Notes: a model not told the origin generated them from the sequence alone. 64,000 nt of DNA from Bdellovibrionota bacterium (GCA_040386775.1 JAZKEU010000015.1:1-64000); one strand, 5' to 3'. Shown: positions 52,272 through 61,000, counted from the stretch's first letter. Program-made: numbers and translations.

Positions 52272-53253
52272 ATGTAAGTTTTTAATATTTATATTTCTTT
52301 TTTACCCGAATTATACATTCGGCTCAGAACAGGTTCTAGGGTGTAAAGGATTATTTTCCACGAGTCATGCAGAGAGAATTTCTCTTAATCTTTCTCAGGT
52401 GGCTTCTCTGCGGAATTTCAGTTTCTATGGGGCTGAGATGGATAAAACTATGCAGGAAAAGCTTTCCCTTATACTGCCATGGCTTCCTTCGGCTGGGCGT
52501 CCAGAAATCGTGGATGTGGGAACGGGAACAGGAAATCTTGCGGGAGCCGTTGCCAAGATGTACCCGCATGCTCAAGTGATAGGGATAGATTTATCCCCGG
52601 AAATGATTGAAATCGCCAAAACTCAAAATAATTTTCAGAATTTAACTTTTCGTTTAGTTGCAGCTCATACACCTTTTTCTAAGGAATCCAGTGCGGCTAT
52701 ATATAGTTCGATACTTCATGAGATCTATTCGTACAGCGGAGATTCTTTAGAAGCTGTAAGATCTGCATTGAGCGTGGCAAACCAGAGTTTAATGAAAGGT
52801 GGCAGAATAATCATCAGAGATTTCATTCAGCCGAGCAATGGCGACAAGGTCGTTATTTTGGTTCATAACAAATCAGATATGGTGCCTGAAAATACTTTCC
52901 AAAATTTTGCGCAAAATTTTGGAAGAAAAGTTCCTTTCAAGGTCATAGCGGAAACAGCGGACTCCATTTCTTACGAAACAAATTTAGCTTCTGCTTATGA
53001 ATATATTTTTAGAAAAGACTACCATGCCAACTGGGATGTTGAACTCAATGAAAAGTATGGATTTTGGACAAGAGAAGAGGCATTATCGTTGCTTCAAGGT
53101 TCAGGATTTAGAATACTAAAATATGAAGAATTAGACAATGCGTGGATTTTAGCTAATAGAATTGAAGGCAAAGTCAAAATAATAGATCCGGCGACCAAAG
53201 AGGATATTCCAATCCCAAAATATCAAACCATTATCGCGGCCGAAAAAAAATAG
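52261..53253 (+). CDS. SAM-dependent methyltransferase with N-terminal signal-like sequence
   Basis: This 330-residue protein has a class I methyltransferase core. Motif I is IVDVGTGTGNLAGAVAKMYP (about residue 85), the acidic strand VIGIDLSPEMIEIAK, then SSILHEIYSYSG and GGRIIIRDFIQPS. Its first 24 residues (LIFIFLFYPNYTFGSEQ) look like a signal peptide or anchor, which is odd because SAM is cytosolic. It may be a membrane-anchored cytosolic enzyme, or the true start may be an internal methionine near residue 60. It is co-translated with the preceding secreted protein. Confidence 0.72.
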   Translation: MLSKCKFLIFIFLFYPNYTFGSEQVLGCKGLFSTSHAERISLNLSQVASLRNFSFYGAEMDKTMQEKLSLILPWLPSAGRPEIVDVGTGTGNLAGAVAKMYPHAQVIGIDLSPEMIEIAKTQNNFQNLTFRLVAAHTPFSKESSAAIYSSILHEIYSYSGDSLEAVRSALSVANQSLMKGGRIIIRDFIQPSNGDKVVILVHNKSDMVPENTFQNFAQNFGRKVPFKVIAETADSISYETNLASAYEYIFRKDYHANWDVELNEKYGFWTREEALSLLQGSGFRILKYEELDNAWILANRIEGKVKIIDPATKEDIPIPKYQTIIAAEKK

Positions 53254-53403
53254 CGCAAGCTAGTTAGGTTAACTGTTGCGTGTTCGACTCTACAAATATT
53301 TAGTGCGTCGTGTAAACTTGTGGTTCAATTCATTAGACAGTAGAACTGTCCTTAAGATATTTTTTAGATTCATTAATTACAACCACAACATTCCGGGGGG
53401 AAT

Positions 53404-53712
53404 ATGAAAATACTTTTAATCGCGCTTACATTACTTACATCACAGGTTTCATTTGCGAGTGAGTGCATTCTTCAGCAAGCAATTAGAAATTTTAATGTTA
53501 TTGATTCGTACACGGTTGAAATCGATGCCGGCACTAAAGACTATGTGGTCCATGTGAATTATTGCAATGAACTTGAGTGGTCGCACAAAATTGGTTTTGA
53601 TACATTTGGAAGTTCAAGAGTTTGTCGTGGAGACAGATTGCTAGTTTTAGATACTTTTTCTAACCAAGTAAAACAAAGCTGCCTTATCAATTCTATCGAA
53701 AGAGTAAAGTAA
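53404..53712 (+). CDS. Small secreted protein of unknown function
   Basis: This 102-residue protein has a classic signal peptide (MKILLIALTLLTSQVSFASE). The mature part of about 83 residues is beta-rich with four cysteines (likely two disulfides). No family is recognised. The ribosome-binding site is the G-rich run GGGGGG. A hairpin terminator follows its stop. It probably has its own promoter in the 150-base gap upstream. Confidence 0.65.
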   Translation: MKILLIALTLLTSQVSFASECILQQAIRNFNVIDSYTVEIDAGTKDYVVHVNYCNELEWSHKIGFDTFGSSRVCRGDRLLVLDTFSNQVKQSCLINSIERVK

Positions 53713-53731
53713 TCCAAAAAGCAATCAAGGA

Positions 53732-53755
53732 GCTCTTGGTATCCTTACCAAGAGC
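53732..53755 (+). terminator. Hairpin after the small secreted protein gene
   Basis: A 9-base perfect stem (GCTCTTGGT / ACCAAGAGC, 6-base loop) lies 20 bases after the stop. Only a weak pyrimidine run follows (CCCCCAGATTTT), so it may be a terminator of moderate strength. Confidence 0.55.
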
Positions 53756-53885
53756 CCCCAGATTTTCCCCCTAAAACACCAAAGAACCCTGACCCTTATT
53801 TTCTTGGGACATTTCGTAGAATCTACGTCCCTTATCAATGAAAAACCATATCGGCTTTCTGAATAATGTTATAAATGAATAAATT

Positions 53886-53979
53886 GACAATGTCTATAAC
53901 AAATAGACAGTTTTATTGTCATAATGACATTTTACGTGTCACAATGTAATTTTTAGTCAAAATCGACAAAAAAAGTCGA
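53886..53979. promoter_or_regulatory. Cluster of four TGTC/GACA inverted repeats
   Basis: In the 456-base gap before the DUF2383 gene, four exact inverted repeats with TGTC/GACA or GTC/GAC arms lie close together. They are GACA-A-TGTC (53886-53894), TGTCTAT-N5-ATAGACA (53891-53909), TGTCA-TAA-TGACA (53917-53929) and TCGAC-N7-GTCGA (53963-53979). The first three have centres about 10 and 23 bases apart. A multi-site operator for one dimeric regulator is likely. The rest of the gap holds nothing else I can support. Confidence 0.55.
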
Positions 53980-54168
53980 AGTTATAGAGATTATAGATTG
54001 GGTGGCATCTTGTAATCTTCAATGGCTATGGCATTTCTACTCATAAAAAGGGAAAATGACCTCAGAGGTTGTGCTGGGATTTAGTTTATTGAATCCTATG
54101 TTGGTCTCGTGTTTGCTCCCTTTTATATAAATTTAGTTTTTCCTTAAAAATTAAACCAAGGAGTTTTT

Positions 54169-54699
54169 ATGCAAGATACTTTTATAGCGCCAATGACGGG
54201 CAAGATACCAAGAGACTATGAAGCCAATCCCGATGTTAACTTTATGAATGAAAACAAAAGCAATTATCTCAATAAAATTCTAAGAGGAGAAATCAGCGCA
54301 GTGGAGGCCTATGAGCAGGTGATTCCTACTTTCAAAGACAAGACAGATCGTCTTCGACTTACAGAAATCAGAGACGAACACGATAGGATTGTAATAAAAC
54401 TTAAAGCTCTAGTAGAGCATTCCATGTTTGCCGCAGATGAAAGCTCAGGTTCCTGGGGAACTATTGTGACAACAATTGTAGGAGCTGCAAAGTTGGTGAG
54501 CAATACGATCTCACTAGTTACATTGATGGAAGGCGAGGAGCATGGATTGAGGCTCTACAAAGAAGCCTTAGAGTACAATCTTACAGAGGAAGAGCATGAA
54601 CTCATCGTTGAAGATATTATGCCACTATTACAAAAGCATATCGCGAGTCTGGAATATATGATCAAGCATCAGAATGATAGCATAGTTCATAAAGAGTGA
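54169..54699 (+). CDS. DUF2383-like ferritin-like four-helix protein
   Basis: This 176-residue protein has an N-terminal about 30-residue lead and four long helices. The key helices read LNKILRGEISAVEAYEQVIPT, TEIRDEHDRIVIKLKALVE, LVTLMEGEEHGLRLYKEALE and VEDIMPLLQKHIASLEYMIK, with Glu and His/Asp in positions that could bind metal, as in DUF2383/PA2169 and ferritin-like folds. It is a likely stress-response protein. A strong AAGGAG site and a terminator at 54759-54790 bracket it. The upstream inverted-repeat cluster suggests tight control. Confidence 0.82.
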   Translation: MQDTFIAPMTGKIPRDYEANPDVNFMNENKSNYLNKILRGEISAVEAYEQVIPTFKDKTDRLRLTEIRDEHDRIVIKLKALVEHSMFAADESSGSWGTIVTTIVGAAKLVSNTISLVTLMEGEEHGLRLYKEALEYNLTEEEHELIVEDIMPLLQKHIASLEYMIKHQNDSIVHKE

Positions 54700-54758
54700 G
54701 CGAAGAATTATTTTTGGCCGCAAAAGCAGGTACGTGCAATTTTTGAAATTTAGCGAAT

Positions 54759-54790
54759 AAAAAAGGCTGTGAGTTTTTACGGCCTTTTTT
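54759..54790 (+). terminator. Intrinsic terminator of the DUF2383 gene
   Basis: An A-run and GGCTGT pair with ACGGCC and a T-run (one G-T pair), loop GAGTTTTT, with six T residues at the end. It is a good intrinsic terminator about 60 bases after the stop. Confidence 0.8.
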
Positions 54791-54865
54791 ATTATTTTAT
54801 AAGCTATTGAATTTACTTAATAAAAATACCAAGGTCCAGATCTAAAAATTATTTTTAAAAAATAC

Positions 54866-54916
54866 TTGAAGTACGGTAAATGTACGGTTACTTTGTGAGT
54901 ACGAGGTTTGTACGGT
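54866..54916 (+). promoter_or_regulatory. lexA promoter with two GTAC-N7-GTAC operators
   Basis: A TTGAAG (-35, 54866-54871), 17 bases and TACTTT (-10, 54889-54894) form a plausible promoter. Operator 1, GTAC-GGTAAAT-GTAC (54871-54885), lies between the two boxes. Operator 2, GTAC-GAGGTTT-GTAC (54899-54913), lies just before the start codon. Both have the same spacing of 11 bases as the alphaproteobacterial LexA GTTC-N7-GTTC box. A TTAC-TTT-GTGA at 54888-54898 is one mismatch from the TTAC-N3-GTAA box described for Bdellovibrio LexA. Autorepression is likely. Confidence 0.7.
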
Positions 54917-55507
54917 ATGAAGAACTTAACAGAGAATCAGAAAAATGTTTTAGACTTTCTTAAGAAATACCAAGAACGGTATGGTTTTCCTCCCACTTAT
55001 GAGGTCATCGCCAAGCATTTTGGGTTCTCTGGTAAGTCTTCAGTACAACATTACATTGATGCACTTATTGCGAAAGGGTACTTAACGAAAGAGAGGTATT
55101 TATCACATGGCCTAGTCCTTCATGAAGAAGGAAATCTAATTCCCCTATTAGGTAAAGTGGCAGCCGGTGCTCCATTAGAGCATATAAAATATAACGAACG
55201 CATTGAAGTACCCTTAGCAATGCTAAAAGGACCCGGCTCCTACTTTGCGCTTCAAGTTTCTGGTCAATCAATGATTGGCGAAGGAATCTTGGATGGCGAT
55301 TATGTGATAATACGCGAACAAGAGACCGCTAATAACGGAGATATTGTTGTCGCTGAACTTGATTACGAAGCGACTATTAAAAAGTTTTTTAAAAAGAAAA
55401 ACAGAGTGGAACTTCATTCTGCGAATCCAGAATTTAAACCCATCTTAGTAGAGGACGGAATACCTTTTAAGATTTCCGGAATCTACTTAGGATTAATCAG
55501 GTACTAA
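54917..55507 (+). CDS. lexA: LexA repressor
   Basis: About 196 residues from ATG 54917; an upstream TTG at 54908 is also possible. The winged helix-turn-helix is seen as LTENQKNVLDFLKKYQERYG, PPTYEVIAKHFGFSGKSS. The self-cleavage site is Ala-Gly in GKVAAGAPLE. The catalytic serine is in VSGQSMIGEGILDGD and the lysine in LDYEATIKKFF. The HTH recognition helix differs from the E. coli pattern, in line with the unusual operators upstream. It controls the SOS response with RecA. A 29-residue membrane peptide gene follows 3 bases after its stop. Confidence 0.95.
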   Translation: MKNLTENQKNVLDFLKKYQERYGFPPTYEVIAKHFGFSGKSSVQHYIDALIAKGYLTKERYLSHGLVLHEEGNLIPLLGKVAAGAPLEHIKYNERIEVPLAMLKGPGSYFALQVSGQSMIGEGILDGDYVIIREQETANNGDIVVAELDYEATIKKFFKKKNRVELHSANPEFKPILVEDGIPFKISGIYLGLIRY

Positions 55508-55510
55508 CAG

Positions 55511-55600
55511 ATGATTAAAAAGCAAGTTTGGTTTTCTCAAGCACAGAGAATTCTCTTAGTAGTCTTACTTTTAAAAATACTTGTTCTGTTGGGTGCCTAA
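55511..55600 (+). CDS. 29-residue membrane peptide directly downstream of lexA
   Basis: ATG 55511 lies 3 bases after the lexA stop. The peptide begins MIKKQVWFSQAQRILLVVLL and continues as a hydrophobic helix ending GA. A basic or aromatic lead is followed by one short TM helix (about 15 hydrophobic residues). Transcription with lexA would put it under SOS control. SOS-linked small membrane peptides of similar size are known elsewhere (TisB in E. coli, SidA in Caulobacter, 29 residues each). The ribosome-binding site is weak (AGG about 10 bases upstream), so translation may depend on lexA translation. Confidence 0.5.
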   Translation: MIKKQVWFSQAQRILLVVLLLKILVLLGA

Positions 55601-55671
55601 AAATATTCACTAATTGAATAGAATTTTAATGATGGCTTGAAAAATCAGCATAAGGAATAGGTGTACCTAAA

Positions 55672-56739
55672 ATGAAGAAACCTTTCCTAAATACGCCCGG
55701 TAGATCTGCATTGCAGAATGAGAACGGACGATTTGAAAAACAAACACACGAATTGGATCTTTCTCACTTTGAGTGGGTGGATCCGGAGGATGTATTAACT
55801 TTAAAAACAAAGTTTTATGAAGATCAGGCAAGATCTATCGTTACGAGTAATGAGAGCCCAGATTTAGGATTTACGTATACGTTGAATTCATATCGCGGTT
55901 GCGAACATGGGTGTGCTTACTGTTACGCAAGACCTACGCATGAGTATCTTGGATATTCCGCAGGTTTAGACTTCGAGTCTAAGATCTTTGTAAAAATGAA
56001 TGCTCCTGAATTATTACGGGAGAAATTTATGTCGAAGAGCTGGAAGCCAGAACCCATTTTTATAAGTGGGATCACGGACTGCTACCAGCCCATCGAAAGA
56101 AAACTAGAACTCACAAGGAGGTGTTTAGAGATATTTAATGAGTTCAATAATCCGTTGTTCATCGTGACTAAAAATCATCTGGTAACTCGGGACATAGATA
56201 TATTGAGCGAGCTTGCAAAAAAGAAATTAGTAAGTGTGACTCTTTCCATCACTACGTTAGACGTCGAACTTGCTAGAAAATTAGAACCAAGAACTTCATC
56301 ACCCCCGGCAAAGCTGGAGGCTATAAAGCTTCTGGCGGAGGCGGGGATTCCCACTGGTGTGAATGTGGCTCCCACCATCCCAGGTCTTACTGATCACGAA
56401 ATGCCAAAAATCTTGGAGGCGGCAGCACATGCCGGAGCCACTCGAGCAGGTTTTGTGGTCTTAAGACTCCCTCATTCTGTTAAGGATATTTTTGTAGAAT
56501 GGATTAAATCTAATTATCCAGAAAAAGCAGATAGGGTAATTAACTATATTAAAGAAATGCGTGGCGGAAAACTCTATGACTCTAGTTATGAAACACGTAT
56601 GAGTGGGGTAGGCGAAAAAGCACAAAGTATAGCGAATGTCTTTGAGGTTTTTACGAAAAGATACAATTTAAATTTAACATCCTCAAAATTAACTACGAAA
56701 CTCTTTAAACGTCCAAGTCACCAATTAGAACTCCTTTAA
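55672..56739 (+). CDS. PA0069-family radical SAM protein
   Basis: This 355-residue radical SAM enzyme has the cluster motif CEHGCAYCYARPTHEYLG (C-x3-C-x2-C). The rest is a TIM-barrel-like core (FIVTKNHLVTRDIDIL, VNVAPTIPGLTDHEMP) and an N-terminal lead of about 60 residues. It belongs to the group related to SplB and annotated as PA0069-like, of unknown substrate. The start at ATG 55672 lies about 70 bases after the small peptide gene. It is convergent with the response regulator gene with no spacer. Confidence 0.9.
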   Translation: MKKPFLNTPGRSALQNENGRFEKQTHELDLSHFEWVDPEDVLTLKTKFYEDQARSIVTSNESPDLGFTYTLNSYRGCEHGCAYCYARPTHEYLGYSAGLDFESKIFVKMNAPELLREKFMSKSWKPEPIFISGITDCYQPIERKLELTRRCLEIFNEFNNPLFIVTKNHLVTRDIDILSELAKKKLVSVTLSITTLDVELARKLEPRTSSPPAKLEAIKLLAEAGIPTGVNVAPTIPGLTDHEMPKILEAAAHAGATRAGFVVLRLPHSVKDIFVEWIKSNYPEKADRVINYIKEMRGGKLYDSSYETRMSGVGEKAQSIANVFEVFTKRYNLNLTSSKLTTKLFKRPSHQLELL

Positions 56740-57135
56740 TTATTCTATGAGCTTCTCTAACTTCTTTCGTAGAATTTCGGCATCAACAGGTTTTATGATG
56801 TAGTCATTTGCACCTGAAGCAACAATCTCTTCGACTTCGTATTTATCATTTACTCCTGATACCATAATGATTTTTGATTTTTCTGTATAAGGATTTGTTT
56901 TCAAATACATTAAAAGTTTTTTTCCATCAACTCTTGGCATCTTCACATCAATAAAAATAAAATCTATTTGTCCATCTGTGGCAATGATATTGTCCCGCTT
57001 GAACAACGCTAGGCTTCCATCTTCAGCCTCATGAATGTATTTGATACCGATTTTTTTAAGAATTTGTTTGAGAACTATGCGGTCAACTTCATTGTCATCA
57101 ACTATCAGTGCTACTTTTTTATTCCATGTGATCAC
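56740..57135 (-). CDS. Single-domain response regulator
   Basis: This 131-residue receiver domain has the acidic pair VDDNEVDR, the phosphorylation aspartate in DFIFIDVKMPRVDG and the conserved lysine in YIIKPVDAE. It has no output domain, so it may signal by protein contacts like CheY. It starts 9 bases after the stop of the CHASE3 hybrid kinase, a probable pair in one operon. The kinase's C-terminal HPt domain is the natural phosphate donor. Confidence 0.92.
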   Translation of the reverse strand: MITWNKKVALIVDDNEVDRIVLKQILKKIGIKYIHEAEDGSLALFKRDNIIATDGQIDFIFIDVKMPRVDGKKLLMYLKTNPYTEKSKIIMVSGVNDKYEVEEIVASGANDYIIKPVDAEILRKKLEKLIE

Positions 57136-57144
57136 TTTTAGCTC

Positions 57145-59319
57145 CTAGCTTACAACTTTAAGTTTTTTTAACTCTATTATTGCTTCGATGTATGATTTTT
57201 CGAGATCATCTAATTTTTGCCTCATTACCAGTTCGTTTTTGGCTAATGCTTTTTCCTCAATGAAGGAACAAATTTCTACCATCGATATAATACCTAAATG
57301 GCTGCATGTTGATTTTAATCGATGTGCGCGATCAGAAAGATCCTGATAATTGGAATGGTTAAGCAGGTTTTTCATATCAGAAAGATCGGTTGGAAAAGTT
57401 TTAATTAAAATTTGGACAATTTCCTGGAGAAGATCTCCGTCGTCATCGCTTAGAGCTTTTATCTTTTGGAGGGCCGTGGGATTAATCTCTACGGGTTCTG
57501 TTTTTATATTTTGCTTACTTGTCCATTCGCCGATTTTTCCTAGAAGTTTGTCAAATGGCATAGGTTTGGAGAGATAATCGTTCATTCCAGCGGCGAGACA
57601 CTTTTCTTTTTCGCCTTTAATAACGCTTGCTGTGGCTGCGATGATTGGAATGTTGGGTTGATTTTTTCCTTTGCGAATTATTTTTGTTGCTTCGTAACCA
57701 TCAATTATAGGCATATGACAATCCATTAAAATCAAATCAAAAACTTCTTTTGCTAGAAGGTCTATGACGTCTTGGCCATTACTTACGATCTTGTACTTGC
57801 AATTCATTTTAGACAGCAAATTTGCAATAACTTTTTGGTTTACGATATTATCTTCAGCAACTAACACGTAAGGTTGATTTTTGAGATCGAAGGGTTTGTC
57901 TTGAAGAATATTTGCTTGTTCAATTCTGCAAATCGAAGCATCAAAAGGTATCTCAAACCAAAACTTAGAACCTTTCCCCGGAACACTACTCACATCGATT
58001 TTTCCATTCATCATTTGAACGAGCAATCTACAAATAGATAAGCCCAGGCCTGTGCCTCCAAATTTTCTTGTAGTTGTACTGTCTGCTTGTGAAAATGCAC
58101 TGAAAAGTTTTGCTTTAATGGTTTCATCAAAACCTACGCCCTGATCTATAACTTCAAAATGCACAATGGCTAAAGAGTCTTTGGTTTCCTTTAATTTTAC
58201 ATTTATGTTGATAAGACCCTTGTGCGAAAACTTAATAGCGTTTCCGACAAGGTTTAAAATAATTTGCCTTAATCTTAGAGAATCACCTAGAACCAATTCA
58301 GGAATACTATCATCATAAGAAATTTTAAGTTCTAAATGTTTGTGCTTTGCGGAGTATTCCATACTTTTGGAAGCAGAAAGAATAAGTTGCTTGATTTCAA
58401 ATGGCGTAATATCTAATTCTAGTTTTCCAGCTTCGATCTTAGACAAATCCAATATGTCATTGATGAGGGCTAATAAAGCTTCAGAAGATTGTTGTAGAGT
58501 TTGCATGAAATCTTTTTGCTCAGCTGTAAGACTTGTTTTTTGCATAAGCTCGATCATTCCATAAATACCATTCATGGGCGTTCTAATTTCATGGCTCATA
58601 TTTGCCAAAAAATCAGACTTCATTTGGGAAGCTTCAATAGCTTTCTGTTTTAAGTCTCGGAGTTGTCTTTGAATTACGCGTTTTTTTCGAATGTCATAAT
58701 ACATATTAGAGCAAGCAATAAACATAAGAGCCAAAATTAAAAAAAGTCCGACATACATTGTAGTGTCTAGAAATCTGGCTGTTTCTCTAGCGTTTAAACT
58801 TCTTTCATCCAAAAGCCTGGTTTCAAGTTCTTCGATCTTGGCCATTTGTAATCGAATTTGGTCCATGATCTGCTTGCCTTCGCCGCTTTGAACTCTTTTT
58901 CGCGCAACCTCTACTTTTCCGCTTCGAACTTGCTCAATGACACTGGACAAGAAATTCATTTCTTTGCTTATTAAATTTTGAAGTTCTGGAAGTAGCGCTT
59001 GTTGGTAGGGATTGTCTTTGGTTTTTTCTCTTAGAATTTCAAGATAGATTTTGATTTTTTCTTCCGAATCTTTATAAGGATCTAAAAATTCTTCCTTCTG
59101 AGCAATAGCATAGCCACGCTCAGCAGTTTCTGCATTCACGAGAAAAAATTTTAATTCATAAATTGTATTGATCACATCTTTACTGTGGTCTCTCCAGGCC
59201 GATTCTTCTTGAAAGAGATGAGAGGTTTTAAATAACACTAGCCCTGTAGCAACTAAAACTATAAAGCCCGCTACGATTGAGAAAACGGTAACGCTCTTTT
59301 TTCTAAATATATTTATCAT
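57145..59319 (-). CDS. CHASE3 hybrid histidine kinase with receiver and HPt domains
   Basis: This 724-residue protein has a first TM helix (about 10-32), a periplasmic CHASE3-type four-helix domain (about 35-180, with ETAERGYAI motif), a second TM helix (about 190-210), HisKA with the phospho-His in LANMSHEIRTPMNG, HATPase_c (GGTGLGLSICRLLVQMMNG), a receiver (VLVAEDNIVNQ, LILMDCHMPIIDG) and a C-terminal HPt with the His in RAHRLKSTCSHLG. The domain order fits a BarA-like phosphorelay. The adjacent single-domain regulator is its likely output. Confidence 0.93.
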   Translation of the reverse strand: MINIFRKKSVTVFSIVAGFIVLVATGLVLFKTSHLFQEESAWRDHSKDVINTIYELKFFLVNAETAERGYAIAQKEEFLDPYKDSEEKIKIYLEILREKTKDNPYQQALLPELQNLISKEMNFLSSVIEQVRSGKVEVARKRVQSGEGKQIMDQIRLQMAKIEELETRLLDERSLNARETARFLDTTMYVGLFLILALMFIACSNMYYDIRKKRVIQRQLRDLKQKAIEASQMKSDFLANMSHEIRTPMNGIYGMIELMQKTSLTAEQKDFMQTLQQSSEALLALINDILDLSKIEAGKLELDITPFEIKQLILSASKSMEYSAKHKHLELKISYDDSIPELVLGDSLRLRQIILNLVGNAIKFSHKGLININVKLKETKDSLAIVHFEVIDQGVGFDETIKAKLFSAFSQADSTTTRKFGGTGLGLSICRLLVQMMNGKIDVSSVPGKGSKFWFEIPFDASICRIEQANILQDKPFDLKNQPYVLVAEDNIVNQKVIANLLSKMNCKYKIVSNGQDVIDLLAKEVFDLILMDCHMPIIDGYEATKIIRKGKNQPNIPIIAATASVIKGEKEKCLAAGMNDYLSKPMPFDKLLGKIGEWTSKQNIKTEPVEINPTALQKIKALSDDDGDLLQEIVQILIKTFPTDLSDMKNLLNHSNYQDLSDRAHRLKSTCSHLGIISMVEICSFIEEKALAKNELVMRQKLDDLEKSYIEAIIELKKLKVVS

Positions 59320-59578
59320 AGTATTAAATTGTTACAAAATTTATTTCATCGGACAAGTTTTAGAAGTGCCCTTCTTGAGAAAATTCAAAAGGTCCAGGTA
59401 TATTAATCGCCCTCGAATGTCACCTTAGGGAAGAATAAATAGTTAAAGTAATACGTTAACAATCTCTTTAAGGCTTTACGGGGTAAAATTTGAGGAAAGA
59501 ATTACCTTAAACTATGATTTTTCAGAGAGCTCTAGATCTATTCAAAACTCCATGCTAATCTAATCTGAAAAGGTAACA

Positions 59579-61000
59579 ATGAAAAAAGCAGTCCTAGTCG
59601 GAATCCAACTTCCCAGCATGTCAGATCATGATCTTCAAAGCTCCCTTCAGGAGCTTTCGAGGCTTGTTAACACTTTAGGTTATGAAGTGGTGGGGCAACT
59701 CACGCAAAAAAGATCCTCAGAACGTGGGGGAACTGTAGTTGGAGAAGGTAAGCTTAAAGAACTTGCTAAATGGACTGGGGGAAATGGAACAGTTGCTTCC
59801 ATGGCCGTTCGCAAATTATCAAAAGCTGCTTTAAAATTTGACAAAAATAAACCTGAAGAAGAAGTTGAAGAAGAAACAGCAGAAGAGGTTTCGGTTGAGC
59901 TTGAAGAAGCAGAAATTCTCGAAGAATCAACAGCCCAAACTCAACAACCGGTTCAAGAAGCTGATGTTGTAATCTTCGATATGGATTTAACTCCATCCCA
60001 ACTTAGAAATTTAGAAAGTGCATTAGGAAAATCTGTTATCGATAGAACGGGCGTGATCATCGAGATTTTTTCTCGTCACGCAAGAACAAAGGCGGCGAGA
60101 CTTCAAGTTGAGATTGCAAGACTTGCATATCTTACTCCAAGAATTCGAGAAGCGGGTGTCGGTGATGGCAGAGGAGGCGGCGGGACCAGCGGTCGTGGCG
60201 GCGGTGAATCAGCCCTAGAACTAGATAAAAGAAATATTAGAGACCGAATCAAAGAATTAAAAAATGAATTGGCGGCCATTGGTCAAGAGCACTTGACAAG
60301 AAGGTCAAGACGCCAACAGGAAATTTCTGTGGCTCTAGTAGGTTACACCAATGCCGGAAAATCATCTCTGATGAGAGCAATGACGGGCAGCGAAGTTTTA
60401 ATTGCTGATAAATTATTTGCGACTTTGGATACAACAATTCGTCCTATGTTTCCAGAATCTCGTCCCAAGATTTTAATTTCGGATACAGTTGGATTTATTA
60501 AAAAGCTTCCCCATGACTTGGTGGCGTCTTTTAAATCAACGCTAGATGAGGCTTTAAGTGCTTCGTTACTATTGTTCGTGGTGGACAGCGCTGACCCTTC
60601 TTTTAGATCACAATTAGAAGTGACTAAGAAGGTTTTAGGTGAAGTTGGCGCAACGGATGTTCCTCATCTTTTAGTTTTAAATAAACAAGATAAACTTAAA
60701 GACTACGAAAAAGAAGAGCTCCAAAAAGAGTTTCCCGATGCATTCCTACTCAGCACAAGATCAAAAGAGGATCTCACTGCTTTAAGAGAAAAAATCTTAA
60801 GTTATTTTGAAGAAGATATGGTGGACGAAGAAATCTTAGTCCCATATTTTGCAAAAGGAATCATTGGAGAAATCAGATCTCGTATGCGCGTTTTATCAGA
60901 AAAATACGACGAAAACGGAGCAAAGCTTCTAGTGAGAGCAACCCCAGAAAATCTAAAAAAAATCAAAGGCCAAATCACAACCGCAATCCGCCGCCAATAA
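59579..61000 (+). CDS. hflX: GTPase HflX with acidic insert
   Basis: This 473-residue protein has the HflX N-terminal domain (SERGGTVVGEGKLKEL, AARLQVEIARLAYL, GGGGTSGRGGGESAL glycine loop) and a GTPase domain with G1 GYTNAGKSSLMRA, G3 DTVGFIKKLP and G4 NKQDK. HflX splits stalled ribosomes under stress. Between the two N-terminal blocks an unusually acidic Glu/Val-rich insert of about 40 residues (EEEVEEETAEEVSVELEEAE, about 90-130) is found. The gene diverges from the kinase unit. Confidence 0.95.
   Translation: MKKAVLVGIQLPSMSDHDLQSSLQELSRLVNTLGYEVVGQLTQKRSSERGGTVVGEGKLKELAKWTGGNGTVASMAVRKLSKAALKFDKNKPEEEVEEETAEEVSVELEEAEILEESTAQTQQPVQEADVVIFDMDLTPSQLRNLESALGKSVIDRTGVIIEIFSRHARTKAARLQVEIARLAYLTPRIREAGVGDGRGGGGTSGRGGGESALELDKRNIRDRIKELKNELAAIGQEHLTRRSRRQQEISVALVGYTNAGKSSLMRAMTGSEVLIADKLFATLDTTIRPMFPESRPKILISDTVGFIKKLPHDLVASFKSTLDEALSASLLLFVVDSADPSFRSQLEVTKKVLGEVGATDVPHLLVLNKQDKLKDYEKEELQKEFPDAFLLSTRSKEDLTALREKILSYFEEDMVDEEILVPYFAKGIIGEIRSRMRVLSEKYDENGAKLLVRATPENLKKIKGQITTAIRRQ

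Noticed and set aside
53838-54092. Very short frames in the DUF2383 upstream gap (14 and 20 residues).
   Set aside because: They have no ribosome-binding site and no export or membrane character, and fall beside or within the dyad-rich control region.
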